64,000 nt of DNA from contig NW_024467104.1 in assembly GCF_017591425.1 (NCBI RefSeq), forward strand, positions 3,409,001 through 3,473,000, in the 5' to 3' direction. This document shows positions 42,488-53,703 of the stretch, in pieces. The notes beneath the pieces are model-generated. The model was not told the origin of the DNA and searched no databases. It worked only from the letters and a program-made list of their open reading frames with translations. A program made the position numbers and the translations under genes. This stretch comes from Ochotona curzoniae. Its lineage: Eukaryota; Chordata; Mammalia; Lagomorpha; Ochotonidae. Position 1 is the stretch's first letter. The number at the start of each line of letters is the position of its first letter.

Positions 42488-42578
42488 CTGTCTAGATGAG
42501 TAAATTGATCCTGTAAAAATATTGATCAGGTTATGTAATCATTAGGCATCAAAGCTGAATTTCAAATCCAGGACTTAA
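42488..42578 (+). mobile_element. Short MIR-like fragment
   Basis: CTAGATGAGTAAATTGATCC and CAAAGCTGAATTTCAAATCC resemble the MIR core and its right side. Confidence 0.4.
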
Positions 42579-42985
42579 AAAATATTTGAGGTAGCTTTCA
42601 TTGTCAATGAGGAGGGAATAAACCAACCATATTTTCTGTTTCTTCGGCTGTGATTATATGCTAGACATCATTAACAATTATCCTCTTTCTGTGTTGTGCT
42701 GGAAAATTCACTGGTGTTGTAACAGTACTGGGAGATGAGATGTTTAAGAGGCGAATGGGCCACAGGGCTCTACCCTCCTGAATGGATTATTGCTGTTCTA
42801 CTGAGAGGATTCCTTATCAAAGGGTGAGTTCCATCTTCTTTTCTCTCTTTCTAACTCTTCTTTTATTCTCATCCTAGCTGGTGCTTCTGCCATGTTACTC
42901 TGAAGCAAGAATGCCCTCACCAGGAGCTGGCCCTCAACATTTGGGACTTGCAGCCTTCACAAATGTGAGGCAATGACTTTGTGTA

Positions 42986-43438
42986 TGTGGGGAGTGGCCG
43001 ACCCCACGTGTATGAGGGGCCAGTGTATCAGGGGCCATGGCAAGATGACCGCTGGCCCAGGGCCAGGAGGCGGAGTTGGTCTCGCCAGCAGGTAAACAGG
43101 AAGTCACAGGGATAGGCTAATGCCCCTACTGCGATTATGTCATTGCTACTGGCCTATCACGTAGCGCCAAGTGGACCCACGGGGAGAAGTGATTGGTGGA
43201 GAACTGTATATAAGCAGTCCACTTTCAGCAATAAACCTTTTCGTTCGCCTTCCCCCTTTTTGTTCACCCTCTCTTTTTCGTTCACTTCTTTTTTGGTTCG
43301 GCTTTCTGTTCACTGGTTCATTCATGTGTGAGTTTGTGTGTTCCTTTGGTGTGTGTGTGCCGGTTGAGGTGGCGGTTCCTGTTTTTCCAGGCCCTCGAGA
43401 GTTCCTCGTCATTTTAGTGTCGCCACAGAACGGCGGCA
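42986..43438 (+). mobile_element. Solo LTR of an endogenous retrovirus (class II/betaretrovirus-like)
   Basis: 453 bp from TGTGGGGAGTGG to CGGCGGCA, with a direct repeat GTGTA on both sides (42981-42985 and 43439-43443). A TATATAAG box at about 43208, a polyadenylation signal within CAATAAACC at about 43231 and a T/C-rich U5 are in the order expected. No internal proviral genes are present, so it is a recombination remnant. Confidence 0.75.
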
Positions 43439-43667
43439 GTGTACATTATGAACTACTGAAATGTGGGATTCTAGCATAGCAGCATTAAGGCAAATTAAAA
43501 TTAGTGCAACTCAGAATTTTGACTTGGTGAATTGTATCTTAGCTTTTTAAGGTATGTCCACAATATTTTCCATAATAGCTGTGCTAATTTTTCATTCCTA
43601 CCAATAACACACAATGATATATTTTTCCACATTTCCACCAATATTTGTCATTACTTGTCTTATTTTT

Positions 43668-43994
43668 AAGATTTATTTTTTTTTTATTATTTTTTCATTG
43701 GAAAGGCGGATATACAGAGAGGAGAGACAGAGAGGAAGATCTTCCGTCCGATGATTCACTCCCCAAGTGAGCGCAACGGGCCGATACTATGCCGATCCGA
43801 AGCCAGGAGCCTCTTCCGGGTCTCCCACGTGGGTGCAGGGTCCCAAAGCTTTGGGCCGTCCTCGACTGCTTTCCCAGGCCACAGGCAGGGAGCTGGAAGG
43901 GAAGCGGGGCTGCCGGGATTAGAACCGGCGCCCATATGGGATCCCGGGTGTGCAAGGCGAGGACCTTAACCACTTGTGCCACCGCGCCGGGCCC
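43668..43994 (-). mobile_element. CSINE, full length, young
   Basis: Tail AAGATTTATTTTTTTTTTAT; head CTTGTGCCACCGCGCCGGGC. Very close to the copies at 40350 and 50828. Confidence 0.93.
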
Positions 43995-44007
43995 ACTTGT
44001 CTTATTT

Positions 44008-44338
44008 TTAAAGGTTTATTTATTTTTGTGAAAGTCAGAGCCTGTGAAAGAGGAAGAGAGAGAGTGAGACAGCTCTTCCTTTCATATTCATGGTTCACTC
44101 ACCAAATGGCTTCAGCAACCACGGTTGGGCCTGCCAACAGCCGGGAGGTCTATCCTCCATCCTGGTCTCCTTGGTCTCCCACACGGGTGGCAGGAGCCCA
44201 AGCTTTGGGTTATCATCTGTTGCCTTCCCAGGAGCGTTATCCAGAAGCAGAGCAGCCAGGGCTCAAACTGGAACTCTTAATATTGTATGGCGGTGTCACA
44301 ATGGTGGCTTAACATGCCACACCACAACATTGGTCCTG
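44008..44338 (-). mobile_element. CSINE, older subfamily
   Basis: Tail TTAAAGGTTTATTTATTTTT; head ATGCCACACCACAACATTGG. Confidence 0.75.
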
Positions 44339-44403
44339 TCCCTTGTCATTGGGCAATGGCCATTCTAACAGATATGGGGTAATATCTCAGTGTACTTTTC
44401 ATT

Positions 44404-44700
44404 TTTAAAGATTTGTTTATTTGAAAGGTAAAGTTAGAGAGAGAAGGACAGAAAGAGAGGGAGACATGGGCGAGACAGAGAGAATTTGAGGTCAGGACTG
44501 GCCTGGGCTGAACCCAGGAAATTCTTGTGGGTCTCCCATGTCAGTGGCAGGATCCTAAGAACTTGAGACATCTTCCATTGCTTTTCCAAGTGTATTTACA
44601 GGATGTGAGTTTGGATGTGGAAAAGCTAGGTTTTGAACTTGTGCCCATATAGGATGCTAGTATTGCAGACAGTGGCTTAACCTGTTACATTTTAACATCA
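44404..44700 (-). mobile_element. CSINE, older subfamily
   Basis: Tail TTTTAAAGATTTGTTTATTT; GA-rich stretch; head GGCTTAACCTGTTACATTTT. Confidence 0.75.
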
Positions 44701-45237
44701 GGTTTTGATTTTCCTTTTAATAACAATTGTGATGGTTAGCACTATTTCATAAAACCATTAGCTATCCTTAGTTCTTTGGAAGAAGGTCTGTTAAAATCCT
44801 TTGCCCTTTAAAAGTTAGATTACTTTTTTTTTTTGTTCTTGTATTGAATGAATTCCTTATATATTTTAGATACTAATCCTCACCAAGTGTAACTTTGCAA
44901 ATATTTTGCTCCATGATGTAGGACTTTTTCATTTTGTTGGTAAATTCTTTTGATTTCTAGATGTTTTGTGGCTTGATGTAGTCTACTTTTCCCTTTGTTA
45001 CAGCATTCTTGGTGTCTTAACAAACATCACTGTAACACAAATGTCAAGGAGAATTATAACAGGTTAAGTCTTTCACATGTTTTGAGTTGTTTTTTATTTT
45101 TATTTTTTGAGGGTATAGAATCTAGTTTCACTTTTGCATGTGGATATCCAGTGTTTGTAACACCATTTGTTGAGAGATTGTCCTTTCATGTTTTGTATTC
45201 TTGGTGCCTTTGCAAAAGATGGGCTGACCAAGTATCT

Positions 45238-45533
45238 TATTCTGTTTTGGGCTGCTATAATAAAACATCTGAAAATGGGCAATTCACCAAGAACAAGTGC
45301 TTGGAGAATATAGTTGTCTGTTGAGGGCTGCTCATGGCTTCCAAGATTGAGCCTTGATGTTGCATCTTCCAGAGAAGAAGAAAACTGTCCCCATGTGGCG
45401 GAGGGTAGAAAGGTGAATGTGTGGTGAGTTCCCTTCATCAAGCCCATTTGTAATGGCATCGATCCGTTGTGGATTGTTGCATTCAGAGGAAGCTTCAATG
45501 TGCGTTTTGAAGGGAATTAAAACATTCAAACCA
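45238..45533 (-). mobile_element. MLT1-type (MaLR) LTR
   Basis: Antisense MLT1: starts TATTCTGTTTTGGGCTGCTA and ends ATTAAAACATTCAAACCACG, the complement of the diagnostic TGGTTTGAATGT start. It splits the old L1 at 43450-46655. Confidence 0.65.
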
Positions 45534-45865
45534 CGGATCCTTATAGGTATGGGTTTTGTGATATTTATTCTGTTTCATCGGTTGACCTGTCTATCCTTGT
45601 TCCAGCACCACATTGTTTTGATTAGTGTAGCTTTATAATATAATTTGAGAGCAGGACGTGTGATACTTCCAGATCTGTTCGTTTTTCTCAAAATTGCTTG
45701 AAACATTCAGGTAAGAGTTTGACTGTCATTTTCCTTCATTCTTCTTTAAATGTTTGGTAAAATTTTAAAGTAAAATCATGGTCCTGTGCGCTTCCTTATT
45801 GGGAAATTTTTGATCAGTGATTCAGTCGACTTAATAGTTACAGGTCTACGTAGATTTTTATTTCT

Positions 45866-46161
45866 TTAAGAAATTGATTTATTTGAAAGCTAGAATATAG
45901 AGGGAGAACTTCCATGTGCTGGTTCACTCTGAAGTGATTGCAATTGCTGGGGCTGGGTCAGGCTGAAGCCAGGAGGTTATTCTGAGTCTCTCCCGTTGGT
46001 AGCAGGGACCCCAACATTTTGGCCATGTTTCTCTGCTTTTCTTAGGCCATTAGCAAAGAGCTGGATGGGAAGTGGAGCAGCTAGGATACAAGCTGGCATC
46101 CATATGAGATGCTGGTGTTGCAGGTGGAAGCTTTACCTGCCATGCCACAATGTTGGATCTT
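45866..46161 (-). mobile_element. CSINE, older subfamily
   Basis: Tail TTAAGAAATTGATTTATTTG; head CTGCCATGCCACAATGTTGG. Confidence 0.75.
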
Positions 46162-46278
46162 ATGGCTATTTGTTGTTATTAGTCTTGGAAGTTTGTATGT
46201 TTCTAGGAATATATCCATTTGTTTTATAGTGTCCTATTTGTTGGCATGTAATTATTCATTATAGTCTCTTGTAATCAT

Positions 46279-46607
46279 TTTTTTTAAAGATTTATTTATT
46301 TATTGGAAAGTTAGATATACAGAAAGGAGGAGAAACAGAGAGGAAGATCTTCCGTCCGATGATTTACTCCCCAAGTGAGTGCAACGACCGATGCTATGCC
46401 GATCCAAAGCCAGGATCCAGGAACTTCTTCCAGGTCTCCCACACGGGTGCAGAGTCCCAAGGCTTTGGGCCATCCTCGACTGCTTTCCCAGGCCACAAGC
46501 AGGGAGCTGGATGGGAAGTGGAGCTGCTGGGATTAGAACCGGCGCTCATATGGGATCCTGGTGCGTTCAAGGCGAGGACTTTAGCCACTAGGCCATGGCG
46601 CCAGGCC
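46279..46607 (-). mobile_element. CSINE, full length, with target duplication
   Basis: Tail TTTAAAGATTTATTTATTTA; head GGCCATGGCGCCAGGCCC. TTGTAATCATTT occurs on both sides (about 46269 and 46610). Confidence 0.93.
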
Positions 46608-46655
46608 CTTTTGTAATCATTTCTATTTCTGTAATATCAGTTGTATTATCTCTTT

Positions 46656-47090
46656 CTCACTGTATGAGTTTTTACTCGTACAGTGTATGCCTTTACTATG
46701 ATGGGATACTTGAGGCTGAGTAATGCATACAGAAAAGAGGTTTATTTAGCTCAGAATTCTAGTGGTCCAAGAGCATGATGCTAGCTTCTGTGGCTTTGGC
46801 AAGCATTTTCTGGCAACTTAAAATGTGGCAGGTGGCATCATGGTGGAATTGCATGTGAGGAGGAAAGAGAAATCTCATGGTGAGAAGGGAGCAAAAGCAG
46901 TTCAGGAATCAACTTTGCTCTTCTTTTAACAGCTTGCGTCTCACCAGAACCACATTAATCTCGTCTGAGGTCAAGGCCTCCAAAAACCCAGTCATTTTTC
47001 TCTAGAGCCCACCTCCTAAAGGTTTCGTCACCTTAGCACTACCACTCTGGGGACCAAGCTTCCAGGGGAACTTCTATGGAACGACATACA
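46656..47090 (-). mobile_element. MST/MLT1-type (MaLR) LTR
   Basis: Antisense: TGAGGCTGAGTAATGCATAC...AGAGGTTTATTTAGCTCAGA corresponds to the complement of the MaLR 3' end, followed by GGTGGCATCATGGTGGAATT and CCCACCTCCTAAAGG blocks. Degenerate. Confidence 0.6.
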
Positions 47091-47494
47091 TCTTGTGGGA
47101 AAATGTCTTATTCTTTGATGGTATGTAGTCACTTCGCAAGAGCACTGGACTAATGGCTTGATCCATTTGTCATAATCTACTGTCTATACCTTGCCATCAT
47201 AGTTACTGACTTTTTGCAACTAGCTATGAATTTGGCTCTAGAAATAATATAGTATAACTACATAACAAATTTATATTTATGAAATGATCTCACATGTGCT
47301 TGATTCTCAAGGTCAAAGTGGTTCTCATTTGGTATTATATTATCCTCACTTTGTACTTAGGCTCTGTGAATTTGAGTGCTGTGCACAAGATCTTTCAATG
47401 TTAAATATAGTGCTGTGTGCACTTCTAGCAGCTTGGCTTGGAGTCTACATTTTAAATTGCTGCTAAATAATCTTGTGACATTCTTTTTTATTTT

Positions 47495-47790
47495 TCTTTA
47501 AAATATTTATTCATTTGTTTGAAAGGAACAGTTATAGAGAAGGATAGACAGAGGCAGAGAGAGAAGTTTTCCATCTGCTGGTTTACTTCCTAAATGATCA
47601 CAATGGCCAGGGCTGGGTCAAGCAGAATCCAGGAACTAAGAACTTTATCTTAGTTGATAAAGTTTTTGATGCCTCCCAGGCACATTAACAGGGAACTGGA
47701 TTGGAAGCCAAAAAAACCAGGACTTGAACAAGTACTTAAATAGGTAGGTGGTGATGCAGGTGGCAGCTTAATGTGTTGCCACAGCACTGG
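47495..47790 (-). mobile_element. CSINE, older subfamily
   Basis: Tail CTTTAAAATATTTATTCATT; head GTGTTGCCACAGCACTGGCT. Confidence 0.75.
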
Positions 47791-47803
47791 CTTTTTTTTT
47801 TTG

Positions 47804-47985
47804 TAAGATTTCTTTATTTATTTTAATTTAGAAGTCAGATTTATGAAGAAATGAAGAGAAAAACAGAGATAGGGAAATAAAGATCTTCCTTCTACTGGCC
47901 ACAACAGCTGTGGCTGGACCAGGCCAATGTTAGGGTCCAGGAGCTTCTGCTGGGTCTCTCACGTGGATGGCAGGGTGCAGAGTCA
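47804..47985 (-). mobile_element. CSINE, head-truncated
   Basis: Tail TGTAAGATTTCTTTATTTAT to GGCAGGGTGCAGAGTCAAGC; the tRNA-like half is missing. Confidence 0.7.
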
Positions 47986-48586
47986 AGCCTTATGACTTTT
48001 TAACAATCTTCCTTACATAAGGAAGTCAAGTCAGATTATCTTTAAGGGCCATCTGTCTGTGACAAGCAATAACAGCAAGAGGATTGGTCCAAAACTTTAG
48101 AAAAATGAGTTCATTTTCCACAGAAGGCATAATGCCAGCATTTACTGATATTAGGTTAATTTGTTCACTGTTTCCCTGGGCTTAAATCTACTAAGAGGAA
48201 GTGGACCAACTAGAATCTGGGCTTTGAGTTTTCATAAAGCAGATGGCAGAGTAGATAATATGATTTCTTAGAATCATGCAATATATACAAGGAAATTATT
48301 TTGGGAACTTGTATCTGTAGCCTTGTGATAACACTGGAGGGGGAATTCCACTTCCTTCTTTTACTAACTGGATGACCCTTAACCATTTCTCAAGCTTTAC
48401 CAAAACTGTATTAAAATGGCAGTTATACATGGGTAATATTAAAGGATAAAGTGATCTCTTTTGAAGAGCTTTGTATGTAAAAATTACCGTACCCATTTGG
48501 TGGGTTATTACTTTGATGTCCAAAGTGCAGTGTTATCAGCAAGATCATCACTGAACATTTCTATTCATCTTTGTGAATGAAACCAG
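47986..48586. other. Intergenic stretch left of the L1 insertion, unassigned
   Basis: No gene or repeat recognised. Confidence 0.45.
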
Positions 48587-48600
48587 TAAAGGGATTATTT

Positions 48601-50053
48601 GTTTTATTTTTTTAGTTTTTAAATTTTATGATACAGTTCCATAAGCTCTAGGATTTACCTTGCCCTCTCCCCAGCTCCCCCCCTTCTCTGATTTCTCCCA
48701 TATTTTAACAATAGTATTTAATAATCGTATAATCCTTCATAAATAGTCATAAGGCCATCATTCTGCTAAGTGTATCCTGACATTGCAAGTACGGACAATG
48801 GAAGATAGTCCCACATCCTGTTGTTAAGATGAATTTAATAGTTTAATTGGGAGTCCATCATTGGTTTGCAAGTAGAGATGCCTACTGTATTGTATCTTCA
48901 CATATGGACACGATAGTCTCTATTACACAGTTACTATACATTCCCTTAAATTAATAGCCATACAATAGAATCAACAACAGGAATAAAGTTAAAAAATTTA
49001 CAACACCATGAAGTTAAATAAAATGCTACTGAATGACCAATACAATGATGAGGAAATGAAAACAAACACAAAAAACTGTCCTGAAGAAAATGATGCTACT
49101 GCATGACTGAAGAATTTAATAATAGATAAACTATTTTAATCAAATGAAAATAAGAACAAAAATATCAAAATACCATGAGATGCAGCAAAAACAGTATTGA
49201 AAGGGCTATTGATCCTATATTTTGCATGAAGATTGCCTTATATCAGAGAGAACATATGATGATTGTCCTGTTGGGATTGACTTATTTCACTGAGCATCAT
49301 GGTCTCTAGTTGGAACCATCTAGTTACAAATTGTATAATTTCATTCTTTTTAATGGCTGAGTAGTATTTCGTGGAGTAGACATACCACAGTTTCTTTATT
49401 CACTTCTCTTTGGACAGGCACCTGGGTTGTATCCATATTTTTGCTATTGTGGATTGTGCTGCTGTAAATATAGGACTGCACATCGCTTTCTCATATGCAG
49501 ATCTCATTTCCTTTGGATATATTCGCAGCAGTGGGATAGCTGGGTTATATGGAAGGTTTATTTTCAGTTCTCTTACATCTCCATACTGACTTCCATAGTG
49601 GTTGTGCAGCCTACGCTCCCAGCAGCAATGAAGGAGGGTACCTTTCTCCCCACATCCACGCCAGCAGGTGGTGTTAGTAGAGTTCTGAATGTAGGCCAGT
49701 CTCAGTGGAGTTAGGTGGAACCTCAGTGTGGTTTTCATTTGAATCTCTCTGACGGCTAGGGAGCCTGAGCATCTTTTCGTATGTCTGTTAGCCATTTGAA
49801 TTTGCTCTTTTAAAAAATGTATGTTCATTTCCTTTGCCCATTTCTTCACAGGGTTGTTTGTTTTGCTGTCACTGAGTTTCTGAGGCTCTTTGTAAATCCT
49901 GGATATTAGCCCTCTATCAGTTGTGTAGTGTGCAAAGATTTTCTCCCATTCTGTTGGTTGCTTTTTTTTTTTTCACTTTGTTGATAATTTCCTTTGCTAT
50001 AAAAAAGCTTTTCAGTTTGGTGTAATCCTATTTGTTTATTTTGCTTTGACTAC
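48601..50053 (-). mobile_element. 5'-truncated L1 with 14-bp target-site duplication and an internal inverted segment
   Basis: Flanked by TAAAGGGATTATTT at 48587-48600 and 50054-50067. On the minus strand 49850-49400 encodes an ORF2 C-terminal portion (KKWAKEMNIHFLKEQIQMAN, then RFHLTPLRLAYIQ and WRGCGEKGTLLHC), with stops elsewhere. The lagomorph-type 3' UTR lies at 48601-48960 (ATGATACAGTTCCATAAGCT near the end). About 48970-49215 instead reads as sense-strand ORF2 on the plus strand (ATGxGATGCAGCAAAAxCAGTATT and neighbours), so this part is inverted or is a nested fragment. Not expected to encode active protein. Confidence 0.8.
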
Positions 50054-50067
50054 TAAAGGGATTATTT

Positions 50068-50827
50068 AATGGCCGTTGGTATCAACCAACAGGAAACAAC
50101 AGAAACAATTAACTTAAAGATCTGGATAGAAACTAGAAATTGAAGCTGGGGTTTCTGAATATTGGCATTGGAATAAGGGAGTTGTCAAGAGACCAAGGCT
50201 ACAGCTCAGTAATTATCCACCTTCCAGATTCATTATCCTGGGCCTTGTTAGATGAAGTTACTACCTTGAGGGACATGTATGTGGGCATGATACAATAATT
50301 CCCAAGCACTTCATTTTTTTTCCATCAGACTGAAAAAAAAGTTTAACTTCTGTTAAATTAACTCTAACAAGGAGAACTCAGGTGGCACGTGTAAGCGTGG
50401 ATTTCTAAGCACAGCTAAAAAGGGATGCCAGTTCACAAATACTGGAAAGAATGGTTCAGAGATATTTTCTCTCTTTGTGTCTGGGAAAAACTTCTTTTGA
50501 AACCAAAGTAATGACATTTACCTTTTTAGTGGATTTTTAGGTATAAAATACAGTATCACTAACTACAGGCTAAATATTCTACAGCAAGTATCTGGAACAT
50601 ATTCATCCCGCATTAATGAAAGTTTATTCTTGTTGATTAGTGGCACTGCCCTTTTTCTGAATGCCCTGTCCTGATGAGTATGATTCTGCTCTGTATTTCT
50701 GTGAGTTCAGCTGTTTGGGTATTTCATGTAAATGGCACAATACTGTAGTTATCCTTCTGTGACTGGCTCCATCTCTGTTGTTTCATATGGAAGGATTTGT
50801 TTCTTTCTTTTAAATTTTATTTTCAGG
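50068..50827. other. Intergenic stretch right of the L1 insertion, unassigned
   Basis: Starts at the right copy of the L1 target duplication; no gene seen. Confidence 0.45.
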
Positions 50828-51166
50828 GGCCCGACACAGTGGCCTAGCAGCTAAAGTCCTCACCTTGAACGCACCGGGATCCCATATGGCTGCTGGTTCT
50901 AACCCTGGCAGCCCCGCTTCCCTTCCAGCTCCTTGCCTGTAGCCCGAGAAAGCAGTCGAGCACAGCCCAAAGCTTTGGGACCCTGCACCGCGTGGGAGAC
51001 CCGGAAGAGGCTCCTGGCTTTGGACTGGCATAGCATCGGCCGTTGCGCTCACTTGGGGAGTGAATCATCAGACAGAAGATCTTCCTCTCTGTCTCTCCTC
51101 TCTGTATATCCGCCTTTCCAATAAAAAAATAATAAAAATAAATCTTAAAAATAAATCTTTAAAAAA
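50828..51166 (+). mobile_element. CSINE, full length, young
   Basis: Head GGGCCCGACACAGTGGCCTA; tail AATAAAAAAATAATAAAAAT then two ATAAATCTT repeats. Confidence 0.93.
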
Positions 51167-51254
51167 AATACAGTTCACAAGTCTTAAAAAATGTTAGTTT
51201 CTTAGAGCAAAATATCTTGTATGTTGTTGATTCTTGACACAGTTTTTACATTTA

Positions 51255-51475
51255 AAAATATTATGGTTGTTCATGATATAGTTTTATAGATATAGGGATT
51301 CATCCATCATGCTTCGTTTGTTCCCTTCCTGTTTTCCCCTTCAGCCATTATAACTTTTCTTATCACAGTAGTATAGTTCTGTAGTAACAGTTTAACTTTC
51401 TGCTGTCTAAGTGTATCATGGCACTATAGGTGTACACAAAGGTAGAACATCTAGTATCGTACTGTCTTGACTCAT
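51255..51475 (-). mobile_element. L1 3' UTR fragment
   Basis: ATGATATAGTTTTATAGAT followed by a CCCTTCCTGTTTTCCCC block and GTGTATCATGGCACTATAGG parallels the 3' UTR of the L1 at 48601-48800. Short 5'-truncated insertion. Confidence 0.6.
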
Positions 51476-51478
51476 GTT

Positions 51479-51783
51479 AGGTTTATTTATTTTTATTTGA
51501 AAGGCAAGGTTACTGAGAGGAGACACACAGAGAGATTGGCCTCCCATTCACTAGTTCACTCCCCAATTGTTACAACCATTGGACCTCAGCCAGGACCTTT
51601 TTCTGGGTCTCTCATATGGGTGCAGGGGCCCAAGCACTTAGTTGGCCCCATCTTCAGCTACTCTCCCAGGCCATCAGTGGAGAGTTGGACTGGAAGACAA
51701 ATAACCAGGACTCCAGTTGGTGCCTACATGGATGCCAGTGCCACATATAGAGGCTTAACATGCTATGCCATGGTGCCAGTCCC
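51479..51783 (-). mobile_element. CSINE, older subfamily
   Basis: Tail AGGTTTATTTATTTTTATTT; head ATGCCATGGTGCCAGTCCCC. About 1 kb downstream of OR10V1. Confidence 0.8.
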
Positions 51784-52773
51784 CTCGATGAAATTTAATA
51801 GGAGGATATGGAGCTAGAGAAGATCTAGAAGGTGACTAATATGAGGAAAAGTTTCAAATATAGCCTTCTTGAAAATAAGGCAAAATACTTTAGCAGTTGG
51901 GATAGTTCATAAGGAATGGAGCCTCTTATGGGTTCTTGATCTGTCCGTGGAAGCTCAGTCAGAGTCAGCTTAACTGCCTGAGATGCTAAAGGAGAGGTTC
52001 TTGCAGAATATGACACAACAGTGCTTGATTTAGTTCATCCGTTAAAAAAGTAGCATTTTCTTCATTGTTATTAGCCTTTCTATTGCAGAGGTACTCTTAA
52101 AAAGTGATGGACATGGTCATGAGTTTTCATTTGGTTAAAAAACCAGAAATGAAAGAAAGTTGTATTTCCCGTTTCTTCTTGCAAAATCCTTGTTACCTAT
52201 TATTTTTGGGGAGCCCACTTAAGACCCGTTTGTCCACCATTTAAAACATGTAATGACCTTGGAGAGACACTTTGAAATCTGCTAGTTTATTGTGACCACT
52301 TCAGACATAAGGCAACTAGAGCCTATAAAAATGGAGACTTGCCTGCGGGTTTTATAATGTTCTAATGACAGTGCAAGCTCAGAAACAAGAGATGAGCATT
52401 TCTGAAAACAGCTTAGTCTTTAGATTTTTAAATACTTGCTTTCTGATTTTGGACATGTTTTTTGTTAGTAGTTTCCTTTTCTGAAAAATTAAGCTAATGA
52501 TGTTTACTGTAGGTTAAGTGAGATATCTAGATACATTTCTGAGCATATAATGGTTATTCAGGATGTGTTGATTCTTCGCTCTTCGTCCATGCTCAGGGCG
52601 TTGGACTGCTCTCTGTAATTGTGTTATTTTCAGCGTCACATTTGTTTCCTCCCAAAATAATGGGCCACCTGTCCAGTGTTGTTGAGTACATTCCTAATTA
52701 TGTATGCCATTCTTGCATACTTTCCACATCAGGCTTCAAAGTGCTCTGGTTTAAATAATCATGATCATCCTGG
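51784..52773. other. Region 3' of OR10V1, unassigned
   Basis: Presumably includes the OR10V1 3' UTR (minus strand); no clear end could be fixed. No SINE seen. Confidence 0.45.
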
Positions 52774-53703
52774 CTAGAACTTTCTCAGTGCCTTCCTTAG
52801 GGCATCTTTCAGTTCTTTGTTCCTCATACTGTAGATCAAGGGGTTTAAAATGGGAGTGATAAAAGTGTAAACTACTGACACTACTCGTCCCATCTCAGGA
52901 GAGTAGCTGGAGCTAGGGGACAAATATATGAAGCTGGTACAGCCATACTGTAGCAAGACCACTGAAATATGAGAGGAGCAGGTAGAGAAGGCTCGATGAC
53001 GCCCTTCTGTTGACTGGATACGTAAAATGGCTATCACAATGAAGACATAGGAGATGGAGATCAAAGTGAGGGGAATGCTTAGCACAATGAAGCTTATAAT
53101 GTACAGGGCAGTCTCGTGAATGTGTGTGTCTGCACATGCCAGGCGCATGACTGCGGGCATGTCACAGTAGAAGTGGTAGATTTCATTGCTGTGGCAGAAT
53201 GGGAGACCAAAGATTAAAATGGTTAAGGGAAGCGATAAAAGAAACCCTAGCATCAGGGATCCCACAGCCAGTTCCACACAAAAGGACCAGCTCATGATGA
53301 GGGTGTATCTCAGAGGGTAACAAATGGCTATAAACCGGTCATATGCCATGACTGCAAGCAGAACACAGTCAGCCCCACCCAAGAAGACAAAGAAAAACAT
53401 TTGGGTACCACATCCGATGATGGAAACAGGAGTTTGGCCCATGGAAAGAAGGTTTGCCAGGGCCAAGGGGGCAATGGAAGATGTATAGAATATTTCCAGA
53501 ACTGCCAAGATAGCCAGGAAAAAGTACATGGGGGTGTGGAGGGAGTGGTTGAGCTGGACAAGGACTGCAATGGTGGCATTTCCACTGAGGCTGGTTAGGT
53601 ACATCACCAGGAAGACCACAAAAATCACCAGTTGGACCTCAGGGTCAGGAGAAAATGGACGGAAGAAGAACTGTATCTTTGTAGTTTTGTTTATTCCTTC
53701 CAT
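52774..53703 (-). CDS. OR10V1: Olfactory receptor OR10V1 (intact, 309 aa)
   Basis: Single-exon class II odorant receptor, a seven-helix GPCR of olfactory neuron cilia that signals through G-olf. Landmarks: N-glycosylation site N5-K-T; TM1 around 25-50 with GNAT; PMYFFLA at 58-64 (TM2); conserved TM3 Cys at 98; MAYDRF at 119-124, where the usual DRY is DRF, then IAICYPLRY; extracellular-loop-2 cysteines at 170, 180 and 190; SISY at 216-219 (TM5); RAFSTCSSH at 237-245 (TM6); PILNPLIYS at 284-292 (TM7); basic C-tail ending RKALRKF. The length is typical and there is no internal stop. Start chosen at MEGINKT, which places the glycosylation site near the N-terminus as in the family. I assign OR10V1 from the recalled human protein and the position beside PATL1. 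Its ligand is not known from sequence. Confidence 0.93.
   Translation of the reverse strand: MEGINKTTKIQFFFRPFSPDPEVQLVIFVVFLVMYLTSLSGNATIAVLVQLNHSLHTPMYFFLAILAVLEIFYTSSIAPLALANLLSMGQTPVSIIGCGTQMFFFVFLGGADCVLLAVMAYDRFIAICYPLRYTLIMSWSFCVELAVGSLMLGFLLSLPLTILIFGLPFCHSNEIYHFYCDMPAVMRLACADTHIHETALYIISFIVLSIPLTLISISYVFIVIAILRIQSTEGRHRAFSTCSSHISVVLLQYGCTSFIYLSPSSSYSPEMGRVVSVVYTFITPILNPLIYSMRNKELKDALRKALRKF

Larger units (their letters stand above)
43450..46655 (-). mobile_element. Old L1 (L1M-type) body, fragmented by later insertions
   Basis: Antisense L1 ORF2 similarity is seen at 43450-43665, 44340-44400, 44700-45235, 45535-45865, 46162-46278 and 46608-46655. Five SINEs and one MLT1-type LTR have inserted between these pieces. 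Order and strand stay consistent, so this is one ancient L1 rather than several. Confidence 0.65.

Noticed and set aside
45100..45498. 132-codon minus-strand frame
   Set aside because: Spans the junction of an old L1 and an MLT1-type LTR; no conserved domain.
49400..49849. 149-codon minus-strand frame as a host gene
   Set aside because: It is L1 ORF2 C-terminal sequence inside a truncated insertion.
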